Source of the DNA: Dehalococcoidia bacterium
GTDB lineage: Bacteria > Chloroflexota > Dehalococcoidia > Dehalococcoidales > W693
Assembly (NCBI GenBank): GCA_011170385.1
Contig: DUFE01000012.1
Location: 1 to 5,065 of the forward strand
DNA: 5,065 nucleotides
Direction: 5' to 3'
Below the pieces are notes generated by a model. That model searched no databases, was not told where the DNA came from, and saw only the letters and a list, made by a program, of their open reading frames with translations. A program made the translations under genes and the position numbers. Positions 1-5,065 of this stretch are shown here, piece by piece. Positions within the stretch are counted from its first letter, which is position 1. Each line of letters starts with the position of its first letter.

Positions 1-251
1 ATGCACTTCTTTGCCCAGGCAACCGGGTCATTGGTTACTCCGGCGAAGGGTTCCAGCGCTGCTTCAGGCCAGTCGTCGGGTGGCGAGTCGTAAACCTCCA
101 TGGCTATCTTGGGTGAGTGGGGCATCTTGCCCTCGAAAAGGTGGAACGGGTAGCATTCCTCACCACCAACAATTACCGCTTTGTCATCCTTTCCCAAGGT
201 TATCTCTTTAATTTTTCCGCTATATGATATCTTCGTCGTGCTTAAATCCAT
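1..251 (-). CDS. acsD: Corrinoid iron-sulfur protein small subunit (ACDS delta subunit), N-terminal part, 3' end outside window
   Basis: The first 83 complete codons are visible of a protein usually near 310-320 aa. AcsD pairs with AcsC to form the corrinoid iron-sulfur protein, which carries the methyl group from methyl-THF to the acetyl-CoA synthase A-cluster. Recognisable N-terminal features are AVIVGGEECYPFHLFEGK (about 25-42), followed by PKIAMEVYDSPPDDWPEAAL (48-66) and NDPVAWAKKC (74-83). These match the equivalent VVGGDAALPFHHFEG, GMEVQDIVPDWP and NEPGRWAQKC stretches of the Moorella subunit (from memory). The TIM-barrel core lies beyond the left edge. The ATG at 249-251 is preceded by AGGTGA three bases upstream, and no better in-frame start was found. 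Archaeal homologues are called CdhD; acsD is used because the neighbours are bacterial acs-type genes. Completeness of the rest of the gene cannot be judged. Confidence 0.92.
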   Translation of the reverse strand, partial: MDLSTTKISYSGKIKEITLGKDDKAVIVGGEECYPFHLFEGKMPHSPKIAMEVYDSPPDDWPEAALEPFAGVTNDPVAWAKKC

Positions 252-307
252 CGTTCACCTGCCTTCTATTTAGGTAATATACTGGCAATGCCAAAAAATC
301 TTATGGC
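252..307 (-). other. Short spacer before acsD
   Basis: These 56 bp separate the short ORF from acsD and contain the acsD Shine-Dalgarno AGGTGA (255-260), three bases before the ATG. A five-base inverted repeat with a one-base centre (283-293) and a run of six T on the minus strand are present. There is no GC-rich stem ahead of the T run, so it does not look like a terminator. No RNA gene or riboswitch was recognised. Confidence 0.5.
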
Positions 308-481
308 TCACCAGTATCTCTCGCCGGCTTTTATATATCTTAACTTCTCCCCTCTGTCTCTTAGCTTATATCGCCAACTGCCAGCGTTTTCACCTTCGGG
401 TTTACCTTTTTCATAAGTTGGTCCGAGCACATCCACCATACCACGATCAGGAGCTTCTTTTTTCTCGATTTTATATTCCAA
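308..481 (-). CDS. Small uncharacterised protein (57 aa) between folD and acsD
   Basis: An open frame of 57 codons starts at TTG and ends in TGA. I do not recognise a family. It begins LEYKIEKKEAPDRGMVDVLG and ends LRYIKAGERYW. It is highly charged (14 Lys/Arg, 11 Asp/Glu), rich in Gly, Tyr and Trp, and has no cysteine, signal peptide or membrane segment, so a soluble cytoplasmic protein is expected. Support comes from a strong SD at the right spacing, placement 31 bp after folD and 56 bp before acsD on the same strand, and filling of a gap in an otherwise tightly packed operon. Against it are its shortness, the TTG start and a lower third-position GC (21 of 57 by hand count) than a sample of folD codons. 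An internal ATG at codon 15 would give a 43-aa product but has no good SD. It could be a small partner of the corrinoid or ACS complex, or a decayed remnant; neither can be shown here. Confidence 0.5.
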   Translation of the reverse strand: MEYKIEKKEAPDRGMVDVLGPTYEKGKPEGENAGSWRYKLRDRGEKLRYIKAGERYW

Positions 482-483
482 TT

Positions 484-491
484 CTCTCCCC
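484..491 (-). promoter_or_regulatory. Shine-Dalgarno of the short ORF
   Basis: The minus strand reads GGGGAGAG two bases before the TTG at 479-481, with the GGAG core four bases from the start. This strong SD sits 31 bp or less after the folD stop in otherwise AT-rich DNA. It is one of the main reasons for accepting the short TTG-started frame as a gene. Confidence 0.5.
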
Positions 492-502
492 TTTTATATC
501 AT

Positions 503-532
503 ATTATAGATACTATACTAATCCCGCAGCAA
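503..532 (-). promoter_or_regulatory. Possible weak internal promoter before the short ORF and acsD
   Basis: On the minus strand a perfect TATAAT (503-508) lies 18 bases downstream of TTGCTG (527-532), which matches three of six positions of a sigma-70 -35 box. A transcript from here would begin about 10-15 bases before the short ORF's SD. The stretch is AT-rich, so a chance match is quite likely, and the -35 box lies inside the folD coding end. Offered only as a candidate for a secondary transcript covering the short ORF and acsD. Confidence 0.2.
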
Positions 533-1400
533 GTTTGGCTGATTTTACAGTGTTTTCCATAAGCATGACTATGGTCATCGGTCCCACCCCGCCGGGTACC
601 GGCGTAATCGCCTTCGCCTTCTCTTTGACAGCTTCGAAATCGACATCGCCACACAGGATATCCTTGCCTTCTTCAGTTTTACCTATGCGGTTGACGCCGA
701 CATCTATCACCACCACCCCATCCTTTACCATATCGGCGGTTATTGCCTTGGGCCTACCCAGGGCAATGATGAGTATATCCGCCCTCTTTGTATGAGAAGC
801 GATATCACGCGTTCCGGTATGGCAGATAGTGACGGTGGCGTTGGCACCTTCTTTTTTCTGCAACAATATATTGGCGATTGGTTTGCCGACTATATTACTT
901 CTACCAACGACGACGACATCAGCTCCGTCTATCTTCGTATCGGAGCGGATTAAAAGTTCCTGGATGCCGTGCGGAGTGCAGGGCAGGTATTCCGGCTCGC
1001 CTATCATAATCTTGCCAACATTTACAGGATGGAAGCCATCGACATCCTTTTTAGGGTCGATTGCCATGATTACATTGTTCTCGTTGATATGTTTGGGTAA
1101 CGGAAGCTGCACCAGGATACCGTTAATTTTATTGTCCTCGTTTAGCCTATCGATGAGCGCCAGCAATGCCGCCTCATCAGTGCTTTCCGGCAAATCATGC
1201 CTCTCGGAGTATATACCAAGTGCCTGACAGGTTTTTTCCTTAGAGCCGACATATACCTGCGACGCCGGGTCATCACCCACCAAGATGGTAGCCAGCCCCG
1301 GCACCACGTTGTGCTTCTCCTTCAGTTCGGCTATCTCCTGCTTTATCTCCTCACGAATCTGTTTGGCAATATCCTTACCGCTTATAATCTGTGCCGTCAT
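513..1400 (-). CDS. folD: Bifunctional methylene-THF dehydrogenase / methenyl-THF cyclohydrolase
   Basis: The product is 295 aa, typical for FolD. It interconverts 10-formyl-, 5,10-methenyl- and 5,10-methylene-THF in the cytoplasm, the two steps after Fhs in the methyl branch. The catalytic-domain motif YVGSKEK places the active-site Tyr and Lys at Y50 and K54. Folate-site signatures QLPLP (98-102) and KDVDGFHP (118-125) follow, with D121 the conserved Asp. The Rossmann domain has VVGRSNIVGKP (164-174), and the C-terminal signature PVPGGVGPMT spans 267-276. All catalytic residues expected of an active enzyme are present. NAD versus NADP preference cannot be read with confidence. The gene is 37 bp downstream of the CooC-like ATPase and 31 bp upstream of a short ORF, consistent with one operon. 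The start was chosen by homology and the adjacent GGAGG. Confidence 0.97.
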   Translation of the reverse strand: MTAQIISGKDIAKQIREEIKQEIAELKEKHNVVPGLATILVGDDPASQVYVGSKEKTCQALGIYSERHDLPESTDEAALLALIDRLNEDNKINGILVQLPLPKHINENNVIMAIDPKKDVDGFHPVNVGKIMIGEPEYLPCTPHGIQELLIRSDTKIDGADVVVVGRSNIVGKPIANILLQKKEGANATVTICHTGTRDIASHTKRADILIIALGRPKAITADMVKDGVVVIDVGVNRIGKTEEGKDILCGDVDFEAVKEKAKAITPVPGGVGPMTIVMLMENTVKSAKLAAGLV

Positions 1401-1404
1401 CTTT

Positions 1405-1409
1405 CCTCC
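1405..1409 (-). promoter_or_regulatory. Canonical Shine-Dalgarno fixing the folD start
   Basis: The minus strand reads AAAAGGAGGAAAG directly before the ATG at 1398-1400, so a perfect GGAGG sits four bases upstream. It settles the start at MTAQIISG. The in-frame upstream start at 1457 would add 19 non-conserved residues and overlap the preceding gene by 20 bp. Confidence 0.85.
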
Positions 1410-1437
1410 TTTTATTCTCCCTTTGAATATTGTTATA

Positions 1438-2196
1438 TTATTTACTAAGAACGGCATCCATCATCTTCTCAACCGCAGATACGGCTGGCGAGGTATCGAG
1501 AAGGTCCAGTAAAGACCTTTTTTCCAGATCGTATTTGTATATATTCTCGTCCAGTGGTACAGTGGCTATCGGCTCGACGTCTAACTGGTCGAGTTCGTGT
1601 TTGATATGGCTGTCCAGCTTACCGGGGACACGGTTGATAACCACTGAGTGCCGCCTAACATCCAGCTTGAGATCTTCTATCAACGACAGTATTCGGCCAA
1701 CGGTACGAACGCCCTTTATCGAGTGGTCTGAGACTATCAATAGTTCATCGATATCCTCCGTGGTACGTCGGCTCAAGTGTTCCATGCCGGCTTCGTTATC
1801 CAGAACCATGCTGGCGTAGTTACCCTTTAGCTCATCGATGAATTTCTTCAGCACTGTATTCGGATAGCAGTAACAGCCGGTACCCTCACCCCTCCCCATC
1901 GAGATAAGGTCCAGTCCCTCGCTTTCGACTATGGTCTCGTTCAGTTTCAGCTCCAGGTAAGCACCCTTGGTAAGGCCGCTGGGCAGGCTTATCTTATCCT
2001 CATTGAAATCGGCAATTACCGAGCCGATGGTATTATCCAGGGCCAGCCCAAGGCTCTCGCCCAAGTTAGCGTTGCCATCGGCATCTACCGCCAGTACCGG
2101 CACCAGTCCCCTCTTTTTTAAAGACCTGATAATAAGGCTGGCTATAGACGTTTTACCGCTGCCGCCCTTGCCGGCAACGGCGATGGATATGGTCAA
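1438..2196 (-). CDS. cooC: CooC/AcsF-type nickel-linked maturation ATPase (SIMIBI, MinD/ParA-like)
   Basis: The product is 252 aa, the usual length for CooC and AcsF proteins, which are cytoplasmic dimeric P-loop ATPases that assist nickel loading of CODH and, for AcsF, acetyl-CoA synthase. The deviant Walker A is GKGGSGKT (residues 9-16) with the signature lysine K10. Switch I lies at DADGNANL (38-45) and the Walker B-like strand is MVLDNEAGMEHLSRR, with D133. The diagnostic CxC pair is C108/C110 in GRGEGTGCYCYPN. In the Carboxydothermus CooC the equivalent pair binds metal at the dimer interface (from memory). Translation starts at TTG, overlaps the acsV stop by three bases and has a strong SD, so expression is probably coupled to acsV. 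The close link to a corrinoid activator resembles the acsV-acsF arrangement of acetogens, so acsF is an equally reasonable name. Which metalloenzyme it serves cannot be decided, because no CODH or ACS gene is in view. Confidence 0.9.
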   Translation of the reverse strand: MTISIAVAGKGGSGKTSIASLIIRSLKKRGLVPVLAVDADGNANLGESLGLALDNTIGSVIADFNEDKISLPSGLTKGAYLELKLNETIVESEGLDLISMGRGEGTGCYCYPNTVLKKFIDELKGNYASMVLDNEAGMEHLSRRTTEDIDELLIVSDHSIKGVRTVGRILSLIEDLKLDVRRHSVVINRVPGKLDSHIKHELDQLDVEPIATVPLDENIYKYDLEKRSLLDLLDTSPAVSAVEKMMDAVLSK

Positions 2197-4124
2197 TTTG
2201 CCCTCCCTTTTTCTATTGTTACCGATGGGAATACCTCAGCGTGGGTGTGAGGCAAGAACAGAGCTGCTATGTAGTTATCCATAAAATCGGCGTTCTCCGA
2301 GAGCTCGATATTGGTCATCATGGTAGCAATCCTCCGCCCATCGCGGAGCATGTCTTTAGAGTATGAGGTAAGCCTAGCTCCCAGTAGAGAGCCGTTACCG
2401 ATGAAGATAAACCTTTCACGCGGCAGGTCAGGCAGCAGCCCGATGGTAACAGCGTTTTCGATGTTTATATTACAGCCGAAGGTGCCAGCGATAATCACAT
2501 GTTCCATATCAGAACAACTGGCACCAATGCTTTTTACTAGTGTCTGGCAACCGGCGTACATTGCTGCCTTGGAGCGAATCAGGTTATCGATATCGACCTC
2601 CGTGATTATGATATCCTTATCGATTTGGGTTTCGGGCGCCCATGCCAGGACATATTCGTAGCCGTCATTGCCCTTTCTTACCCTTTTACTCTGTAGTGCC
2701 GTATTGAACTTGCCGTTCTGGGTGATAATCCCTGCCTTGAGCAGGGTGGCGACAATATTTATCAGCCCGGAACCACATATTCCCTTCGGTCTTTCACCAC
2801 CGATAACGTCGATTATCGGCTCATAGTTCATAGGATTTATATCGAAGCCTTCAATAGCACCGGCGGCGGCTATCATTCCGTGCTTGATACCTCCTCCCTC
2901 GAAGGTGGGGCCGGCGGAGCAGGCGGCTGTTACCATCCAGTCGGAGTTGCCAATTACCATCTCACCGTTAGTACCGATATCTATATATAACGTTACTGTT
3001 TCCCTCTGGTACAAGCCGGTGCCAAGAACGCCTGCAACGATGTCACCGCCGACATAGCTGGCAACAAGTGGCATGGTATAGAGGTAGGCATGCTCTCCGA
3101 GTTCGATACCCAGAATATTAGCCCTTACCAGGGGGATGTTATTTACCGTTGGTACATAGGGAGACAGCCTTAAATATTTCGGGTCGAGCCCCAGTAATAG
3201 TTGCACCATAACCGAGTTAGCAGCAACGACTAAGTGGCATATATCCACAGTCTTAATCCCGGCTTCAGCGGTCATTATTTTGATCATATCATTGAGAGTG
3301 GCTACCACCGCCCACTGCAGCTTCTTTAAGCCTCCTGCTTTCTGTGATTGAACGATGCGGCTGATAACATCCTCGCCGTAACTTATCTGCCTGTTGTATT
3401 CAATGCTTTGGGCAAGCGCTTTACCACGGTTCAAGTCCAGTAATTGACCTCGTATGGCGGTGGTACCAATATCGAAAGCCAGAGAGTAGTGTCTGGCTCT
3501 GGCATCTCCTGGCTCTATATTGACTATCCTTAAATATGAATCGTTTTCCAGTAGGGTAGTAACGGTGACCTGCCAGCCGCCATCGCGTAATACACCCGCC
3601 AGCTTCGGAAGTAAATCGGTATCCAGCAGGACATTATCGAGGCTATATTGCTGTTTTAACCCCTTCAGAAGACGAGATAAATCACTGATATTGTCTTCGA
3701 GTGTCGGCTGAGGCAGAGTAACGAGGAGTTTTTTAACCGGCGGGTCAAAGCTCCAGCCATCAGCCAGAGACATAGCCGCTCCGGCTGCCATTTGCTTTTT
3801 CTCCCGCAATAGAACTCCCTTTTCCATCCTGGATTCCGGCAGTATATCAACAATAAGGTCTGATATTATCTGGCTCTGGCATGCCTGGCGGATACCGCTT
3901 TCATACTCTTTGGTAGAAATCCATTTTGTACGGGTGCTTTCCACCTCACCCTTTCTTATTAAAACCTTGCAGGTACCGCATACGCCGGTGCCGCCGCAGG
4001 AGGCGTTTATATGCACACCGGCGGCGACGGCTGCTTCCATAAGGTTTGACCCCGGCTTTGCAGTGGTATCAACATTATACGGATTGAAATGGATATTTAG
4101 TTTTTCCGGCGAAACCTTCGCCAT
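2193..4124 (-). CDS. acsV: Reductive activator of corrinoid iron-sulfur protein (RACo; [2Fe-2S] plus ASKHA ATPase, DUF4445 family)
   Basis: The product is 643 aa, close to the roughly 630 aa of characterised RACo. RACo proteins use ATP hydrolysis to drive one-electron reduction of inactive Co(II) corrinoid protein (AcsCD) to methyl-accepting Co(I) in the cytoplasm. An N-terminal plant-type [2Fe-2S] domain has ligands C43, C49, C52 and C82 (pattern C-x5-C-x2-C, then a distal Cys). A linker and middle domain follow to about residue 210. The ASKHA nucleotide-binding part shows DIGTT (218-222), NRQISYGEDVISR (244-256), DIGTNGE (382-388), SAGPTFEGGGI (403-413), GICGSGLI (448-455) and IIAGTFGCNINIENAVTIGLLPD-type residues (544-566). 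The [2Fe-2S] N-terminus separates it from RamA, which carries C-terminal [4Fe-4S] clusters. The start at MAKVSPEK was chosen from the domain boundary and the adjacent G-run. Its stop overlaps the start of the next gene, suggesting coupled translation. An activator of another corrinoid methyltransferase system is possible, but the nearby acsD makes CFeSP the likely partner. Confidence 0.93.
   Translation of the reverse strand: MAKVSPEKLNIHFNPYNVDTTAKPGSNLMEAAVAAGVHINASCGGTGVCGTCKVLIRKGEVESTRTKWISTKEYESGIRQACQSQIISDLIVDILPESRMEKGVLLREKKQMAAGAAMSLADGWSFDPPVKKLLVTLPQPTLEDNISDLSRLLKGLKQQYSLDNVLLDTDLLPKLAGVLRDGGWQVTVTTLLENDSYLRIVNIEPGDARARHYSLAFDIGTTAIRGQLLDLNRGKALAQSIEYNRQISYGEDVISRIVQSQKAGGLKKLQWAVVATLNDMIKIMTAEAGIKTVDICHLVVAANSVMVQLLLGLDPKYLRLSPYVPTVNNIPLVRANILGIELGEHAYLYTMPLVASYVGGDIVAGVLGTGLYQRETVTLYIDIGTNGEMVIGNSDWMVTAACSAGPTFEGGGIKHGMIAAAGAIEGFDINPMNYEPIIDVIGGERPKGICGSGLINIVATLLKAGIITQNGKFNTALQSKRVRKGNDGYEYVLAWAPETQIDKDIIITEVDIDNLIRSKAAMYAGCQTLVKSIGASCSDMEHVIIAGTFGCNINIENAVTIGLLPDLPRERFIFIGNGSLLGARLTSYSKDMLRDGRRIATMMTNIELSENADFMDNYIAALFLPHTHAEVFPSVTIEKGRAN
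2201..2207 (-). promoter_or_regulatory. Shine-Dalgarno fixing the TTG start of the CooC-like ATPase
   Basis: The minus strand reads GGGAGGG, four bases upstream of a TTG at 2194-2196, inside the last codons of acsV. No ATG or GTG lies between this TTG and the Walker A codons, so the TTG is the only sensible start. The TTG shares bases with the acsV TGA stop (TTGA). Confidence 0.75.
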
Positions 4125-4129
4125 ATTGT

Positions 4130-4136
4130 CCCCCCC
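4130..4136 (-). promoter_or_regulatory. G-run Shine-Dalgarno of acsV
   Basis: Seven consecutive G residues on the minus strand lie five bases upstream of the ATG at 4122-4124, in the 19-bp gap after the fhs stop. They can pair with the pyrimidine-rich anti-SD region, but this is an unusual all-G form rather than GGAGG. It supports the ATG at 4124 over the upstream in-frame start at 4181, which would overlap fhs by 38 bp and add 19 residues before the ferredoxin domain. Confidence 0.6.
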
Positions 4137-4143
4137 TATATAT

Positions 4144-5065
4144 TTAGAACAGGCCCTTGACCTTGCCCGTCTCCACGTCAATATCTATTTTTCTGAAAGC
4201 TGGATCGGATGACGTTCCCGGCATCAGTTTGATATCGCCGGCTACAGGCACGATAAACCCGGCACCGCCGTAGGTTAATATATCCCTGATGGGAAGAGTC
4301 CAGCCTTTAGGTCTCCCTTTCAGCACGGGGTCATGTGACAGGCTTAGATGCGTCTTTACCATGCAGGTAGCCATATTTTTCATGTTGGGATCATTTTCCA
4401 TCCGCTCTGCTTTTGCCTTTGCCTCGGCGGAGTAGCTGACGCCATCGGCACCGTAGACTTCTCTGGCAATGGTTTCAATCCGCTGGCGTATCGGCATACT
4501 GTCTTCGTATAGCAGCTTGAAGTTCACCTTGTCCTCACAGGCATCGATTACTGCATCGGCAAGCTCCAGAGCGCCGGCACCGCCCCTGAGCCAGTGCTCG
4601 GATAGGGCAACCCTAGCGCCGGCTTGTTCGGCGAGTCTCCTCACCGCGGCAATCTCGTCTCTGGTATCGGTGTGGAAGCTGTTGATGCACACAACCGGAT
4701 TAACGCCGGACTTTTTAACTGTTTCTATGTGGGCGATAAGGTTGACACAGCCCTTCTCCACCAGCCCGACGTTCTCACTGGTATAGGACTCGTCCAGCGG
4801 CTTGCCGGGAACCACTTTCGGTCCTCCGCCATGCATCTTAAGCGCCCGAACGGTGGCGACGATAACGGCGCAGTTGGGCGTCAGGCCGCTCAAGCGGCAC
4901 TTTATATTCCAGAACTTCTCAAATCCGATATCGGCACCAAAACCGCTCTCGGTGACGTGGTAATCGGACAGCTTTAGAGCTACCTGGTCGGCAACGATGG
5001 ATGATTGCCCAACGGCGATATTGGCAAACGGCCCGGCGTGCACCAGCACTGGCTGCCCCTCAAGC
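4144..5065 (-). CDS. fhs: Formate-tetrahydrofolate ligase (formyl-THF synthetase), C-terminal half, 5' end outside window
   Basis: This cytoplasmic enzyme condenses formate with tetrahydrofolate using ATP to give 10-formyl-THF, the entry step of the Wood-Ljungdahl methyl branch. About 306 residues are visible out of a usual 550-600. The frame stays open to the right edge, so the N-terminal half with the P-loop is missing and no start can be assigned; the GTG at 5047-5049 is internal. Family signatures in order are LEGQPVLVHAGPFANIA, ESGFGADIGFEKFW, ATVRALKMHGGGP, INSFHTDT, ALSEHWLRGGAG, YGADGVSYSAEA and a C-terminus ending KVKGLF. The Phe of INSFHTDT and the Trp of SEHWLRGG correspond to the two aromatic residues that sandwich the folate in the Moorella enzyme (from memory). 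The loop after PFANIA reads VGQSS instead of the clostridial HGCNS. The gene ends in TAA, 19 bp before acsV. Identity is very secure. Confidence 0.97.
   Translation of the reverse strand, partial: LEGQPVLVHAGPFANIAVGQSSIVADQVALKLSDYHVTESGFGADIGFEKFWNIKCRLSGLTPNCAVIVATVRALKMHGGGPKVVPGKPLDESYTSENVGLVEKGCVNLIAHIETVKKSGVNPVVCINSFHTDTRDEIAAVRRLAEQAGARVALSEHWLRGGAGALELADAVIDACEDKVNFKLLYEDSMPIRQRIETIAREVYGADGVSYSAEAKAKAERMENDPNMKNMATCMVKTHLSLSHDPVLKGRPKGWTLPIRDILTYGGAGFIVPVAGDIKLMPGTSSDPAFRKIDIDVETGKVKGLF

Noticed and set aside
11..211. Plus-strand open frame of 66 codons
   Set aside because: It lies antisense to the clearly homologous acsD coding region, is Arg/Pro-rich and has no family resemblance or Shine-Dalgarno.
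283..307. Inverted repeats plus a T run after the short ORF, considered as a terminator
   Set aside because: The stems are only four to five bases with no GC-rich hairpin directly before the T run, and acsD follows closely on the same strand.
252..512. Possible riboswitch (for example cobalamin) upstream of acsD
   Set aside because: No B12-box-like or other riboswitch core was recognised, and most of the gap is better explained by the short coding frame.
418..1227. Long plus-strand open frames opposite folD (418-795 and 829-1227)
   Set aside because: They are mirror frames of folD, whose minus-strand translation carries every family motif. The plus-strand products look like composition artefacts rich in Ser, Thr and Ile.
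3665..3853. Second minus-strand frame of 62 codons within acsV
   Set aside because: It is out of frame inside the continuous acsV coding sequence, which shows no interruption that would suggest a frameshift.
4125..4181. Upstream start for acsV adding 19 residues
   Set aside because: The extension (rich in Arg and Ser) is outside the ferredoxin domain and overlaps fhs, and the ATG at 4124 has its own SD.
4469..4977. Two overlapping plus-strand open frames opposite fhs
   Set aside because: Both are antisense to strongly conserved Fhs sequence and overlap each other in different frames.

Overview
The window is a compact run of same-strand (minus) genes of the Wood-Ljungdahl (reductive acetyl-CoA) pathway. 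Read in the direction of transcription, from high to low coordinates, it holds: the C-terminal half of formate-tetrahydrofolate ligase (fhs, cut by the right edge); a [2Fe-2S]/ASKHA reductive activator of the corrinoid iron-sulfur protein (acsV/RACo); a CooC/AcsF-type nickel-linked MinD-family ATPase; bifunctional methylene-tetrahydrofolate dehydrogenase/cyclohydrolase (folD); a previously unlisted short reading frame of 57 codons; and the first 83 codons of the corrinoid iron-sulfur protein small subunit (acsD, cut by the left edge).

The organism is most likely a strict anaerobe with a full or partial Wood-Ljungdahl pathway. The gene content and order, the Fhs variant (HAGPFANIAVGQSS rather than the clostridial HGGPFANIAHGCNS) and the roughly balanced base composition fit a Dehalococcoidia/Chloroflexota-like bacterium better than a Clostridium-type acetogen. 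This is inferred from remembered family sequences, not from a search.

The genes are packed like an operon. The gap is 19 bp from fhs to acsV, a TTGA stop/start overlap joins acsV to cooC, 37 bp separate cooC from folD, and 31 bp separate folD from the short ORF. Each start has a purine-rich Shine-Dalgarno. The only larger gap, 261 bp between folD and acsD, is mostly filled by the short ORF, leaving 56 bp before acsD.

Functionally, Fhs and FolD carry formate to methylene-THF on the methyl branch. The AcsD-containing corrinoid protein accepts the methyl group for acetyl-CoA synthase. AcsV uses ATP and a low-potential electron to rescue the corrinoid from Co(II) to Co(I). The CooC-like ATPase probably helps insert or handle nickel for the CODH/ACS metal centres. 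Methylene-THF reductase, methyltransferase, the large corrinoid subunit and CODH/ACS are not in the window. No RNA genes, mobile elements, CRISPR arrays or convincing terminators were seen.
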